Positions 53,080 through 63,666 of a stretch of DNA of 64,000 nucleotides are shown here, in pieces (the stretch's first letter is position 1; each line of letters begins with the position of its first letter). The stretch comes from Paenibacillus doosanensis (GTDB taxonomy: Bacteria > Bacillota > Bacilli > Paenibacillales > NBRC-103111). Position numbers and translations under genes: made by a program. The notes beneath the pieces were generated by a model. The model was not told the origin of the DNA. It made no database searches and was given only the letters and a program-made list of their open reading frames with translations. The stretch is from positions 24,481-88,480 of the forward strand of contig NZ_JANYUY010000033.1 in assembly GCF_025060755.1 (NCBI RefSeq). The letters run 5' to 3'.

Positions 53080-54078
53080 TTACATCCCCCTGAACTCTGT
53101 GCGAATTTTGGGGTCGAGCCATGCCAGCAATATGTCCGAGATTAACGTCCCGATGACCGTCAATACGGCCATAAACAAGAGCCACGTGCCCGCCAGATAC
53201 ATATCCTGGCCTAGCAGGGCGTTATACATAACAGGCCCCTGAATCGGCAGATTGAGCACGATCGCCGTAATCGTCGATCCCGTAAAAATCGAAGTTAACG
53301 ACCAGCCCAGCGTGCTGACGATCGGATTCAAGGCGGCGCGCGTCGGATATTTCAGCAAAATTTTCGTCTCCGACAAGCCTTTGGCTCTTGCGGTGATGAC
53401 GTTCGGCTTGTTCAGTTCGTCCAGCATTTGCCCCCGCATGACGCGGATCAGCTCCGCCGTATTGGCCAATCCGATGACGATGACGGGAATGATCATATGC
53501 TTCAGCAAATCGAGCACCTTGCCCACCGACCAGGCCGCATTCACGTAATCGCTGGAAAATAGTCCGAGCAGCGGGTCGCCGAAATATTCATACGAAAGAT
53601 ACATTAAGATGATCGCCAGCAAAAAATGCGGCGTCGCCATCCCGAGAAAACCGATGGCGGAGAAAATATAGTCTCCCGCCGAATACTGCCGCACCGCACA
53701 GTAAATGCCGATGGGCACGGCGACCAAATACGTGAAGGCCATCGTGACGAGCGACACGATCAGCGTGAGCGCCATATACTGCTCGATCACCGCCATCACC
53801 GGCTTGTTGTAGTTAAAGGAATACCCGAAGTCAAAGTGAAGTATAATGTTCTTCATCCACAGCAAATATTGGACGAACCACGGCTTGTCGAGCTTCAGGC
53901 TCGCCCTCATCTCATCCATGTCCTGCTGCGACATCACGTCGCCGGCTACGGACATTTTGGCCGCATAGCTGGAGACGTAGTCGCCGGGAGGCAGCTGGAT
54001 AATATAAAACACGATAATCGAAATGACGATAACGACGGGGATGACCATAACGATTCTTCTTGCGATATAAGGGAGCAT
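53080..54078 (-). CDS. DppB/OppB-type ABC permease
   Basis: 332 residues with six membrane helices; start MLPYIARRIVMVIPVVIVIS and motif IIQLPPGDYVSSYAAKM. EAA region RAKGLSETKILLKYPTRAALNP. It ends three bases before the next start codon. First gene after the structured gap that follows the binding-protein gene. Confidence 0.9.
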   Translation of the reverse strand: MLPYIARRIVMVIPVVIVISIIVFYIIQLPPGDYVSSYAAKMSVAGDVMSQQDMDEMRASLKLDKPWFVQYLLWMKNIILHFDFGYSFNYNKPVMAVIEQYMALTLIVSLVTMAFTYLVAVPIGIYCAVRQYSAGDYIFSAIGFLGMATPHFLLAIILMYLSYEYFGDPLLGLFSSDYVNAAWSVGKVLDLLKHMIIPVIVIGLANTAELIRVMRGQMLDELNKPNVITARAKGLSETKILLKYPTRAALNPIVSTLGWSLTSIFTGSTITAIVLNLPIQGPVMYNALLGQDMYLAGTWLLFMAVLTVIGTLISDILLAWLDPKIRTEFRGM

Positions 54079-54128
54079 CTGATCCTATCCTCTCTCTCCT
54101 TAAGCTCCGATACGGCTGAGACGACGGG

Positions 54129-54162
54129 GTAACGGAGGGGAATAACGATTCCCTTCCGTTAC
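54129..54162. terminator. Long hairpin between binding-protein and permease genes
   Basis: GTAACGGAGGGGAAT pairs with ATTCCCTTCCGTTAC (14 of 15 pairs). It lies in the 230-base gap of one operon and has no T-run. It probably lowers expression of, or protects, one side of the message rather than ending it. Confidence 0.5.
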
Positions 54163-54288
54163 GAGTCTGTCCGATGAACGACGTAGAAGGTATATAGGCA
54201 AAATGACAGTAATTAAGCAGCGTCAGCGGAGAAATATACAGTCATTATTCGTTCAATATGCACAAACGTAACTCCGTCGGACAGACTC
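54163..54288. repeat. 126-bp element with perfect 12-bp inverted ends
   Basis: GAGTCTGTCCGA at 54163-54174 and TCGGACAGACTC at 54277-54288 are exact complements. The inner part is AT-rich and non-coding. The size and ends fit a miniature inverted-repeat element inserted within the operon; no flanking target duplication was seen. Confidence 0.45.
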
Positions 54289-54308
54289 TTACCCGCCGGT
54301 TTCGGTAG

Positions 54309-56264
54309 TTATTTGATGAAAAACTGCGCCGGATGGCCGTGACCGAGACTGCGGAATTCGTCGCAGTGAATGAGATCCTTCGGCACGTTATGCATTTTAT
54401 TGGAGGCGACGATCAGCTTGGGCGTCGGGCCCGCATAGCCGATAATCCACTGGTTCTTCTGATGAAGCTTAATGATCTCATTGCTCCACTTGGTAATCTC
54501 CTCCTTCGTCGTCGAAGCCTTCACCTTATTCCAGTAATCCATAATTAGAGCTACGTCGCCTTCCGGCTTCACCCCTTCTTTGCCGTTGGAAGAAGTATAT
54601 AAGCCGTAATGTCCGTACCATGGAGTCAGCACCCTTAGCGGAACGAGCGTATCCGGTCTGAACGATACGTTGACGACCGAAATATTTTCGGCGGTCGCCG
54701 GAATTTTATTCGAATATTTCAGCTCCTGATGCGTCCCCTGATCGACGACCTTCAAATCGACCTTGATGCCGACCGCTTCGTAATACTTCTTGACCAGCTC
54801 CAGGAACGAAGCCGTGCTCGTGCTCGGTTCAATGATCGTAATCGTTAAATCCGAGCCGTCCGCGTTGAGACGGAAATTATTTTTGTCGCGCTTCGTGAGT
54901 CCGAGCTCGTCGAGCAGCTGGTCGGCCCGCTTCGGATCGTATGCGCTCCACTGATCGGCCCAGCCCTTCTGGTAACCGACCAGCCCTTCCGGCACCGAAG
55001 CCTGCTGCGGGGCTCCGAGTCCGTTCGTTACAATCTCCGAAATCTCCTTGCGGTCTACGGCGACGGACAGCGCTTCCCTGAACTTGCTGTCCTGGAACAG
55101 CTTGCGCAAATTAGGATCGTCGATCGTCTGATTCAGCTGAATACCTGCGCTGGACCAGGACGGCGTGTTCCATGGAATGACCCGGAAGTTCGCTTTCTTC
55201 TCGTTTTCCTTCAGCACCGTGAAATCCTTGAAATCGAATTCGAGCAGGTTATAATCACCCGCCAGCGTGCCGAGCACGCGCTGCGCAGGGTCCTGCACCT
55301 TCGTCGCTACGATCCGGTCCATATAAGGCAGCTGATTGCCTGCCGCGTCCACTTTCCAATAATACGGATTGCGTTCCATAATGAACTGATCGCTGTTCGG
55401 ATCGTTCTTCGCCACCCATGCCCTCAGCGTCGGGATTTGCGGGTAAATCCAATAGTAATAGCCGGTCGCTACAAGGAACGACTTGACATCCTCGAAGCCC
55501 CACTTCTTGGCCGTCTCCAGCGCCTTGTCGTCGCCGATAAACTCGGGCAAAATCGTCTTCTGGAAATGGGCCGGCGCAAAAAACCATTTGTTGTCGATCG
55601 CAACGCGCTCCAGAAACTGCACGCTCGGATATTTATGTATGACCTTGAACGTATAGTCGTCCACTTTCACGACCTGGGCCAACGCTTTGTCGCCGGTGAC
55701 CGGATCGACCGAATAGTAAGCGTCGTATATTTTTTTGCCGAAGGTTTCTTTGGTCAGCATATGCTCCCAATAAAAGAGAACGTCGTCGGCCGTAAACGGC
55801 TCGCCGTCCGACCACTTCATGCCTTTTCGCAAATAAATGGTAAATTCGGTGGAGTCTTTATTGACGTCGTAGCCTTTGGCGACATTAGGCTCTACCGTGC
55901 TTCCGTCCTTGTTGAAGCGAAAGAGCGCTTCTTCCGTCGGCTGGCCAACCGTCCAGCGGTCGTTCGGTCCGCCCCACGGCAGCTTCCAATCGCCTCCGTA
56001 GGTTCCCGTCTCCTCGACGACCTTCTCCACCATAGTGTCTTCTTTCGCCGGCATCCGTTCGGCGACGGGCTTCAAGGTTCCTGCCCCGACCAGCTTGTTG
56101 AGCATAGGCGCTTCTTTGAAGGCGTCTATTTTCTCCGGAGCGACAGGAGGCGGCGCCGGAGTAACCTGTGCTGTGGCCGGTGAGCCCGGATCGCTTTCGC
56201 ATGCCGCCAAAGCGAAGACCATAAGGAAAATCATACAAACAAGATACCATCTGCTTCTCAACAT
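54309..56264 (-). CDS. Solute-binding lipoprotein, family 5, large form
   Basis: 651 residues with lipobox LAAC at about residues 18-21 (start MLRSRWYLVCMIFLM). Long forms like this (over 600 residues) with LacI regulators typically bind oligosaccharides rather than peptides. Family blocks: LRKGMKWSDGEPFTADDVLFYWEHML, VDRKEISEIVTNGLG and RPDTLVPLRVLTPWYG. The ATG at 56264 has GGAGG five bases upstream. It opens the operon with two permeases, two ATPases, a HAD hydrolase and LacI. Confidence 0.9.
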   Translation of the reverse strand: MLRSRWYLVCMIFLMVFALAACESDPGSPATAQVTPAPPPVAPEKIDAFKEAPMLNKLVGAGTLKPVAERMPAKEDTMVEKVVEETGTYGGDWKLPWGGPNDRWTVGQPTEEALFRFNKDGSTVEPNVAKGYDVNKDSTEFTIYLRKGMKWSDGEPFTADDVLFYWEHMLTKETFGKKIYDAYYSVDPVTGDKALAQVVKVDDYTFKVIHKYPSVQFLERVAIDNKWFFAPAHFQKTILPEFIGDDKALETAKKWGFEDVKSFLVATGYYYWIYPQIPTLRAWVAKNDPNSDQFIMERNPYYWKVDAAGNQLPYMDRIVATKVQDPAQRVLGTLAGDYNLLEFDFKDFTVLKENEKKANFRVIPWNTPSWSSAGIQLNQTIDDPNLRKLFQDSKFREALSVAVDRKEISEIVTNGLGAPQQASVPEGLVGYQKGWADQWSAYDPKRADQLLDELGLTKRDKNNFRLNADGSDLTITIIEPSTSTASFLELVKKYYEAVGIKVDLKVVDQGTHQELKYSNKIPATAENISVVNVSFRPDTLVPLRVLTPWYGHYGLYTSSNGKEGVKPEGDVALIMDYWNKVKASTTKEEITKWSNEIIKLHQKNQWIIGYAGPTPKLIVASNKMHNVPKDLIHCDEFRSLGHGHPAQFFIK

Positions 56265-56935
56265 AATCCCCTCCATGATCATATCTGACAACGACTACCT
56301 GAGGAATCAACCTGTACTGCGGCGTACTTACGCCGATGCGCGGCATGCGGCCGGCCAAATGTCGGGATGCGGCGCTGCCCTTGGTGCGTTCTCACCTCCT
56401 TGAATCATTAAATCGGTTTAAAGGAGAATTAAACCGGTTTAATAACAGAGTCGGATAAACCTTTATCAAATCCTTACGAAGGGGGAGCGTCCGCAGCAAA
56501 AAGCGCCGTATCGGGATGAATGACTGCATTCAGCGGTTCATGGCAGCAGTTAACGGCGGGCTCCAATTCCAATCTATACAGCAGGACATGGGATGTTGTA
56601 GGCATGGGTTATGAAATCGTGCGGTGTGTGGTATGCAGAGATGCGGGTGTCGGTACGATGATCTGTCGCGCCATGATTAAACCGGTTTAATCAGGGGATG
56701 TTGGTTGAATATGGTTTGTAAGCGCTTAATTAAATACTACATTGGATTGATTCATAATGCAATAGCTTTATGTTATGAAATTATTTTCATGGGATCGCCC
56801 CGTACGCACAGAAGCAGCCCGCGTGTCTGCCATGTCGTGCTGTCACGGCAGTCGCGGGCCGGTGAATTTACGGTTCGCTCTTACGAACGGAAGCTGCATA
56901 AGCGCTTCCTACCGAGGCGGGCCGCCGCTCCCGCT
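56265..56935. promoter_or_regulatory. Control region of the ABC operon with three LacI-type operators and a cre-like site
   Basis: Palindromes ATTAAATCGGTTTAAA (56407-56422), ATTAAACCGGTTTAAT (56428-56443) and an identical copy at 56676-56691. TGTAAGCGCTTAAT at 56717-56730 resembles a CcpA catabolite-repression site with one mismatch at its end. The spacing of 233 bases between the distal pair would permit looping. No gene is seen in this 670-base gap. Confidence 0.75.
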
Positions 56936-58225
56936 CTAATGCACATAGACCGAGGATGCGATGAAATTGAGCATGAACAGCGCTGCAATGACGTAGAGCA
57001 TCGCAGGCACCTGCTTGAATTGACCGGTCGCCAGCTTCATCAGCGGGTAAGCGATGAAGCCGAAAGCAAGCCCGTCGGCGATGCTTGAAGTTAAAGGGAT
57101 ACAGACGATGATCAGGAAGGCCGGAAACACCTCCGACAGATCGTGAAAAGGAATTTCCTGCACGCTCTTCATCATCAGCGCCCCGATGACGATCAGTACC
57201 GGAGCGACCGCATTGCCGGGAATCATTCCGATGAACGGCAGCGCCAGAGCCGATACCCCGAGCAGGACAGCGGTGATCAAGGCGGGGATGCCCGTCCTTC
57301 CTCCCTCCGATATCCCCGACGCGCTTTCCGCGGAAGCGATGGTCGGACTTGTACCGAGCAGGCCGGAGAGCACGGCGGAGAAGGCTACCGTCTGATAAGC
57401 CTTGGGGAACTTTCGCGCATCCGGGAGCATCCCGCTCAGCAGTCCCATATTTTCGAACAGCACGATCATGGTCATGGAGAAGACGGCGATCCAGAACGGG
57501 ACCTGCCATAGATGAAAATCAATGGAAGTCATGATCCGCCCGTAAGCCCGGACATCCAGCGCCTCCGTCGTCATGTTCGCTTTTCCGGTACCGGCAAAAG
57601 TAATAAGGCTGGTGACGAAAATCCCGATGAGCAAGCTGCCCTTCACGTTTCGTACGAACAGCATAAACGTAACGGCCAAACCCGCCAGCGTCGACAGCAT
57701 CACCGGATTGTGGAAGCTGCCCACAGTAACCAGCGTCGCCGAGCCGGACCTGATGATTTCTCCTTTTTGCAATCCGATAAAGGTCAGCAGCAGGCCGATG
57801 CCCGCCGTAATGCCGTGCTTCAAGGAAGGCGGGACGGCGCCGACGATTCGGCCCCCGAACGAAGTGACGCTCACGATTAGAAAGAGAATGCCGCTGACCG
57901 TAACGGCCGCCAGCCCCTGCTGCCAGGAAAGCCCCAGCGACTGAACGATCGTATAACTGAAAAAAGCGTTCAGCCCCATGCCCGGAATGACAATAATGGG
58001 CGCATTCGCCCAAAGAGCCATCAACAGGCAGCCGACGATCGAAGCGACCAGCGTGGCCATGACGCCGGCGCTTAACGGTATTCCCGAATCCTGCAAAATC
58101 AATGGATTGACCAATACGATATAGGCGCAAGTAAAAAAGGAAGTGAGCCCGGCCATGAGCTCCCTTCTCCATGTCGTTCCATGCGCTTCGAGCGCAAAAT
58201 GCCGGTTAAAACGTTGAATCATCAT
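56936..58225 (-). CDS. NCS2-family purine permease (AzgA/PbuG type)
   Basis: Proton-driven uptake of adenine, guanine or hypoxanthine. 429 residues, about 12 membrane helices. Motifs: LMAGLTSFFTCAYIVLVNPLIL, the substrate-site helix GLNAFFSYTIVQSLGLSW, GLLSGMLPD and GTSPTIASAESASGI. GGGGGAAGA lies before a double ATG. Last gene of the nucleoside-salvage operon. Confidence 0.9.
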   Translation of the reverse strand: MMIQRFNRHFALEAHGTTWRRELMAGLTSFFTCAYIVLVNPLILQDSGIPLSAGVMATLVASIVGCLLMALWANAPIIVIPGMGLNAFFSYTIVQSLGLSWQQGLAAVTVSGILFLIVSVTSFGGRIVGAVPPSLKHGITAGIGLLLTFIGLQKGEIIRSGSATLVTVGSFHNPVMLSTLAGLAVTFMLFVRNVKGSLLIGIFVTSLITFAGTGKANMTTEALDVRAYGRIMTSIDFHLWQVPFWIAVFSMTMIVLFENMGLLSGMLPDARKFPKAYQTVAFSAVLSGLLGTSPTIASAESASGISEGGRTGIPALITAVLLGVSALALPFIGMIPGNAVAPVLIVIGALMMKSVQEIPFHDLSEVFPAFLIIVCIPLTSSIADGLAFGFIAYPLMKLATGQFKQVPAMLYVIAALFMLNFIASSVYVH

Positions 58226-58299
58226 TCTTCCCCCATTTCAACCCCTAACCCGCCCCATTATGCTTTGCATGCATAACTTCTATGAAATGAATCTTGTTG

Positions 58300-59484
58300 T
58301 TATAAGAAAGTTCCGGCAACCGTAGCCGAGATGACCGAAGCCAGCGTCGAGCCCAGAAGCAGCTTGAGCCCGAAACGCGCCGCCTGATTCCCCTGCTTCT
58401 CATCCAAAGCTTTAATGCCGCCGATAAGCGTGCCGATCGTGCCGAAATTGGCGAAGCTCACCAGGTAGACGGATAAGATGCCGATCGTCTTCGGAGACAG
58501 ACTGGCCGCCAGCGATTGAAATCCCTGCATCGCGACAAATTCATTGGTCACGATTTTGGTCGCCATAATACTCCCCGCATGTACGGTTTCGTGCATCGGC
58601 ACCCCCATAAGAAAGGCGATGGGAGCGAACACGTAGCCGAGAGCCGTCTGGAATGAGATATGGAAAGCTCCGGTGAAAGCATAGTTAAGCAAGCTCATTA
58701 ATGCGACATAACCGACCAGCATGGCGGCGACGACGCAGGCGATCTTGAAGCCGTCCATAATGCTGTCGCCGACCATTTCGAAGAAGGCAGGCTTGGCCTC
58801 CCCGTCCTCCAGCAGCAGAAGATCCTCTTCGTCTTTGACTTCGTAAGGGTTGATGATGCTGGCAACGATCAGAGCCGACAAAATGTTCAGAACGACGCCG
58901 ATGACGACATACTTGGGCTCGAGCATTTTCATATAAGAACCGACGATCGCCATGCTTACAGCGCTCATACCGGATGTACAGAACGTATACAGACGTTTCT
59001 CCGATACGAGTCTCAGCTGCTTTTTAACCGTTAAATAAACTTCCGGCTGGCCTAATACCGCGGTCGAAACCGCAATATAATTTTCGAGCCTGCCCATGCC
59101 GTTGATTTTGCTCAACGCTCTTCCCACATGTTTAATGACAAAAGGAAGAATTTTGAAATAATTAAAAATTCCGATCAGAATGGAAATAAAAATAATCGGA
59201 AGCAGCACATGCAAATAAAACGTAAACGCGCCTTCGTTCTCCAGACCGCCGAACACGAAGTCGATTCCCGTATCCGCCATCTCCAGCAGCTTATTGAACA
59301 TCAGAGACAAATAACTTACGATCCCGATCCCCGCTTCCGTATTCAGCAGCACGAAGGCCAGAATGAGCTGAATGGCAATCATCGTAGCGGCAGGTCTGAT
59401 CCGGATCTTCTTCCGGCCGTTGCTGAAAAGATAGGCGATCCCGAGCACAAACAATAAACCTGTCAGTAGAAATATCAAATTCAT
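58300..59484 (-). CDS. NupC/CNT-family nucleoside transporter
   Basis: Concentrative nucleoside transporter, 394 residues with about ten helices. Family motifs: NGMGRLENYIAVSTAVLGQPEVYL, TSGMSAVSMAIVGSYM, PYEVKDEED loop and MATKIVTNEFVAMQGFQSL, then LVSFANFGTIGTLIGGIKAL. Sits between the amidohydrolase and NCS2 genes. Purine nucleosides are probable substrates from context. Confidence 0.9.
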   Translation of the reverse strand: MNLIFLLTGLLFVLGIAYLFSNGRKKIRIRPAATMIAIQLILAFVLLNTEAGIGIVSYLSLMFNKLLEMADTGIDFVFGGLENEGAFTFYLHVLLPIIFISILIGIFNYFKILPFVIKHVGRALSKINGMGRLENYIAVSTAVLGQPEVYLTVKKQLRLVSEKRLYTFCTSGMSAVSMAIVGSYMKMLEPKYVVIGVVLNILSALIVASIINPYEVKDEEDLLLLEDGEAKPAFFEMVGDSIMDGFKIACVVAAMLVGYVALMSLLNYAFTGAFHISFQTALGYVFAPIAFLMGVPMHETVHAGSIMATKIVTNEFVAMQGFQSLAASLSPKTIGILSVYLVSFANFGTIGTLIGGIKALDEKQGNQAARFGLKLLLGSTLASVISATVAGTFL

Positions 59485-59559
59485 GATGTCACACCCATCT
59501 GCAAGTAAGATTCACGGTACGCTGTCGTCCAGTCGTCGGCCGTAAGGCCGACCGCCGGT

Positions 59560-60933
59560 TCACCGGCCGGCCGCTGGCGCCCCGTGCCGGGGTTCGCCGA
59601 TACGGCTCAGCAGCCGATTCGCCTCGGCCATTACTTTCTCTTCGTCCATCGTCAAGCATTGTCCGTTCTTCACGACGACGTTTCCGTCGATATACACATC
59701 GCAAACATCCCGGCCGCAGACGGAGTACAGCAGATGCGAAGACGCCCTGCTCACCGGCTGCAAATGCGGCTTGTCATACGGATCGATGGTAATAAAATCG
59801 GCCCGTTTCCCGCGCTCGAGAGAGCCCGTATGGCTCATGCCGATCGCTTCGGCTCCCATCCGCGTAGCCATAGCGTATACGGTAGGGGCAGGCAGCCGTC
59901 CGGCGTCTTTGGCCGTTCCCTTCTGCAGCAGCGCAGCGGTCCGCATCTCTTCGAACATATCGAAATTATTGTTAGAAGCGACGCCGTCGGTCGCAATGCC
60001 GACCTTAATCCCGGCGTCCAGAAGCCGGCCGACGTCTGCGATGCCCGAACCCAGCTTCAGATTGCTGATCGGATTATGGGCGACCCTCACGTCGTGCCGC
60101 TTCATGATCTGCCGCTCTTCGTCATTCAGCACGACGCCGTGCGCCATCACCGCCGGCCGGCCGAAGAGGCCCAGACGGCGCAGATGCTCGACCGGCCGCA
60201 CGCCGTAGCGCCGCTCGATGTCGCTTACCTCGGTCTCCGTCTCGGAGACGTGAATGTGCAGCATCAGATCGTTCTCATGCGCTATCCGCACGCTTTCGAC
60301 TAACGCATGCGGAGTGCAGGCATACGGGCTGTGGGGGGCGACCATCGTCGTCAGCCGGCCGTCCGCGGCCGTCTTGTAACGCCGGGCAAACCGCTCCGCT
60401 CCGGCAAGATTCGCCTGCTGCTCCCGCAGCGTGCCCATACTGAATATCGTATACGAGAAGGCACCGCGGATTCCCGTCTCGGCGACGGCTTGCATCACCG
60501 CATCGGCGTCGATGCCTGCAGGATTAAACATATCGGAGAATGTCGTCGTTCCGGACTTCAGCATTTCCAGAATGCCCAGCCTGGCGCTGGCAGCAGCGAT
60601 CTCCGTCGTAAATCTGGACTCCATCGGCCAAATTCGCGTCTCCAGCCAAGGCTTCAGCAGCATATCGTCACCGACGCCCCGGAGAATCGTCATCACGATA
60701 TGGGAATGAGTATTAACAAGCCCGGGCAGCACCCATTTGCCAGCCAGATCGACGATCTCGTCCGCTCCGGCCAGCAGCTCTTCCGCATGATCGCCGATAT
60801 AAACGATCGCCCCTCTCTCGACCACCATCATTCCCCGATCCATAGTCCGGTATTCGGAATCCATCGTAAAAAAATGACCGTGGATATACGCTGTTCTCAA
60901 GCTTCTCCCTCCCGCTCCTTCAAGTTTCGTCAT
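59560..60933 (-). CDS. Amidohydrolase, MtaD/TrzA-AtzB family (adenosine-type deaminase)
   Basis: Zinc-dependent deaminase of 457 residues. Metal ligands: NTHSH near 67-69, HIHVSE (His and the Glu), MAHGVVL and the Asp of [11 protein letters not shown]. This is the group of S-adenosylhomocysteine/methylthioadenosine deaminases, guanine deaminase relatives and triazine hydrolases. In an operon with nucleoside importers and DeoC, deamination of a purine nucleoside or base is most likely. The ATG overlaps the deoC stop by four bases. Confidence 0.82.
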   Translation of the reverse strand: MTKLEGAGGRSLRTAYIHGHFFTMDSEYRTMDRGMMVVERGAIVYIGDHAEELLAGADEIVDLAGKWVLPGLVNTHSHIVMTILRGVGDDMLLKPWLETRIWPMESRFTTEIAAASARLGILEMLKSGTTTFSDMFNPAGIDADAVMQAVAETGIRGAFSYTIFSMGTLREQQANLAGAERFARRYKTAADGRLTTMVAPHSPYACTPHALVESVRIAHENDLMLHIHVSETETEVSDIERRYGVRPVEHLRRLGLFGRPAVMAHGVVLNDEERQIMKRHDVRVAHNPISNLKLGSGIADVGRLLDAGIKVGIATDGVASNNNFDMFEEMRTAALLQKGTAKDAGRLPAPTVYAMATRMGAEAIGMSHTGSLERGKRADFITIDPYDKPHLQPVSRASSHLLYSVCGRDVCDVYIDGNVVVKNGQCLTMDEEKVMAEANRLLSRIGEPRHGAPAAGR

Positions 60934-61610
60934 TCGCCGTCCTTCCGGTTGAACTCGCCTTTGCCCCCGATGACGACTTCGACGCCGGCGCTGGTGCCGA
61001 TCCGCGTCGCGCCGGCGCCGATCATCTGCCTGGCGGTGACCAGATCCCGGATTCCCCCGGAGGCCATGACGCCCATGTTCGGCCCGATCGTCTTGCGCAT
61101 CAGCGCGATGTCGTCCGTCGTCGCCCCGCCCGGCCCGAAGCCGGTGGACGTTTTGACGAAGTCGGCGCCCTCCATCTTGCAAATCGAGCAGGCGATAATC
61201 TTCTCCTCGTAGGAGAGCAGACCCGTCTCCAGAATGACCTTGACCGCAGCCTGCCCTTCGCAGGCAATGACAACGCCCTCGATGTCCTTCTTCACCGTCT
61301 CGAAGTCGCCCGATTTCAGCGCCCCGATATTCAGCACCATGTCGATTTCCGCAGCTCCGCCGGCGATGGCGTCCTTGGCCTCGGCGATTTTGACGAACGT
61401 GCTGGTCGCTCCCAGAGGAAAGCCGACAACGGTGGACACCTTCACCCCGCTGCCTTCAAGCAGCTTGGCTGCCAGCCGCACCCAATACGGGTTCACGCAC
61501 ACGGAAGCCAAACCATATTCCTTCGCTTCGGCGCACAGCCTGATAATGTCCTCTCTCGTGCATTCCGCTTTCAATAACGTATGATCGATTTTTTTGGCTA
61601 TTTCGTCCAT
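60930..61610 (-). CDS. deoC: Deoxyribose-phosphate aldolase
   Basis: Splits 2-deoxyribose-5-phosphate to glyceraldehyde-3-phosphate and acetaldehyde. 226 residues, family length. [29 protein letters not shown] and the Schiff-base Lys in [12 protein letters not shown] are intact; a second Lys lies in [16 protein letters not shown] lies before the ATG. Downstream step of deoxynucleoside use with the transporters of this operon. Confidence 0.93.
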   Translation of the reverse strand: MDEIAKKIDHTLLKAECTREDIIRLCAEAKEYGLASVCVNPYWVRLAAKLLEGSGVKVSTVVGFPLGATSTFVKIAEAKDAIAGGAAEIDMVLNIGALKSGDFETVKKDIEGVVIACEGQAAVKVILETGLLSYEEKIIACSICKMEGADFVKTSTGFGPGGATTDDIALMRKTIGPNMGVMASGGIRDLVTARQMIGAGATRIGTSAGVEVVIGGKGEFNRKDGE

Positions 61611-61628
61611 GCCGCTTCTCTCCTTCGC

Positions 61629-62594
61629 TTACCTTTGTCCTTTTTCATAGGGCTTGCCCAAAGCCGCCGGCGCCACCGCACGTCCGACGAATCCGGCCAG
61701 TACGAGAATCGTTAACGCGTACGGGAAAATGTAAATAAAATCGACGGGGATATAATCGGTAATGCCGTGCACCTGAAAGACCGACTTCAACGCCGAAGCA
61801 ATCCCGAAGAACAAGGCGGCGCACATCCCCGCAACCGGCCTCCATTTGCCGAAAATTAACGCCGCCAGAGCGATATATCCTTGGCCCGAGATCGTGCTGT
61901 GCGAGAAGTTGCTTGTCGTCGTCAGCGTCACCGTCGCTCCGCCCATTGCCGCCAGCGCCCCGCTGATCATCACGGCCATATAGCGCATCTTCGAGACGCT
62001 GATCGCCATCGAATCGGCCGCTTTCGGATGCTCGCCGACGGCGCGCAGGCGAAGGCCGAACGGCGTTTTATACAGCACGAACACCGAGACGGCGACCAGA
62101 ATAAACGCCAGATAGCTGGTCGGATAGGCGCTGAACACGGCATGACCCAGAAACGGTATTTCGGATAGGAACGGAATATCCCACTTGGTGAACACCGCCT
62201 TCAGCGTAGGCGTCTGCGCCGCTCCGTGAAGGATGACCTTGCACAAATAAATCGTGATTCCTATCGCCAGGAAATTAAGCGCCACACCGCTTACGATCTG
62301 ATCCGCCTTATAGGTTACCGATGCCACCGCATGCGGCACGGCGAAGATCGTCCCTGCCGCGACGGCCGCCGCAAAGCCGATCCACGGAGAAACCGCGCCG
62401 CCGCCGAGCTGCGTTTCCACGAAATACGTGACGATGGCCGCTGTGAAGGCTCCTACCGTCATTAATCCTTCCAGGGCGATGTTCGCCACGCCCGCGCGCT
62501 CCGAATACAACGCTCCGAGCGAAGCGAACACGAGCGCGGTCGCAAATACGATCGTCGTATGCATCAGCTCGCCGGTCATTTGGAGGAATTGCAT
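61629..62594 (-). CDS. nupQ: Nucleoside ABC permease, NupQ-like
   Basis: BmpA-associated permease family (B. subtilis nupNOPQ), 321 residues. Blocks: SERAGVANIALEGLMTVGAFTAA, KADQIVSGVALNFLAIGITIYL and PFGLRLRAVGEHPKAADSMAI. It starts one base after the previous stop. With NupP it forms the membrane channel for guanosine-type nucleosides in related systems. Confidence 0.87.
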   Translation of the reverse strand: MQFLQMTGELMHTTIVFATALVFASLGALYSERAGVANIALEGLMTVGAFTAAIVTYFVETQLGGGAVSPWIGFAAAVAAGTIFAVPHAVASVTYKADQIVSGVALNFLAIGITIYLCKVILHGAAQTPTLKAVFTKWDIPFLSEIPFLGHAVFSAYPTSYLAFILVAVSVFVLYKTPFGLRLRAVGEHPKAADSMAISVSKMRYMAVMISGALAAMGGATVTLTTTSNFSHSTISGQGYIALAALIFGKWRPVAGMCAALFFGIASALKSVFQVHGITDYIPVDFIYIFPYALTILVLAGFVGRAVAPAALGKPYEKGQR

Positions 62595-62595
62595 T

Positions 62596-63666
62596 CTACA
62601 GCACCTCCTTCTTGTTCTTGGCCGTCAGCTTCAGCAGCTGCTTCACGATCTGATTGGCCGCTACGAAGAAAATAATTAAGGCGATCATAATGCTGACAAG
62701 CTCCTCGGGAACACCCGCTCCGAATTTCATGCCCGAAGCGCCGTAGGTTAAGACGCCGATCAGCACGGCTCCGAGGATCGCTCCGACAGGACTGTTTCTG
62801 CCGATCAGGGCAACCGCAATCCCCATCAGGCCGTATCCCGGAAAAGCGGTATTGACCGCCTGGTAATGAAACACGCCGAGCACCTCGCACACGCCTCCGA
62901 CGCCTGCGAAGACGCCGCTGATGAACATCGCCTTGATTACGTTGCGGTTCACCTGGATGCCGGCATATTCCGAAGCGTCGGGATTGAGCCCGACGGCGCG
63001 CAGCTCGAACCCTTGCTTCGTTTTCCACAGCACCACGTAGAAGACGGCGGCCAGCGCCAGGGCCAGAACGATCCCGTAATGAATCCGCGAGCCTCCGAAC
63101 AGCTCAGACAATCCCGCGGAGGACAGCCAGGCGCTCTTATCGACGACCTTGGACCTCATTTGGCCGGGTTCGAGCAGCCAAGCCTTGATCAAGTAGTTGG
63201 ACAAGTACAACGCGATCCAATTCAGCATGATTGTCGTAATGACTTCGTGGACGCCGCGAACCGCCTTCAAATAGCCCGCTATCGAGCCCCACAATCCTCC
63301 GAGCAAACCACCTGCAACGACAGCCAGCGGAACGTGGATATACCACGGCATATGCAGGGAAATCCCGACGAAATCGGCCGCCAGCGCCCCCATAATGAAC
63401 TGCCCTTCGGCCCCGATATTGAACAAGCCCGTCCGGAAAGCGAAGGCTACGGATAACCCGGTAAAAATAAACGGAGTAATCTGGCGGATCGTCTCCCCGG
63501 TATTGTATACGTCCCCGAATGCTTTACCGAACAAGGAGCCGTAGGCCAGCAGCGGATTATATCCGCCCGCTAGCATAATCAGCGATCCAAGCAGCAAGCC
63601 GATGCCGATGGCGATCAGCGATACTAACGAGGACTCTTTAAACAACCAGTGAATAAGCTTGCTCAT
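62596..63666 (-). CDS. nupP: Nucleoside ABC permease, NupP-like
   Basis: 356 residues. Blocks: [77 protein letters not shown] and [18 protein letters not shown]. The ATG overlaps the stop of the ATPase remnant (ATGA). A helix-rich protein with its own start signal. Confidence 0.87.
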   Translation of the reverse strand: MSKLIHWLFKESSLVSLIAIGIGLLLGSLIMLAGGYNPLLAYGSLFGKAFGDVYNTGETIRQITPFIFTGLSVAFAFRTGLFNIGAEGQFIMGALAADFVGISLHMPWYIHVPLAVVAGGLLGGLWGSIAGYLKAVRGVHEVITTIMLNWIALYLSNYLIKAWLLEPGQMRSKVVDKSAWLSSAGLSELFGGSRIHYGIVLALALAAVFYVVLWKTKQGFELRAVGLNPDASEYAGIQVNRNVIKAMFISGVFAGVGGVCEVLGVFHYQAVNTAFPGYGLMGIAVALIGRNSPVGAILGAVLIGVLTYGASGMKFGAGVPEELVSIMIALIIFFVAANQIVKQLLKLTAKNKKEVL

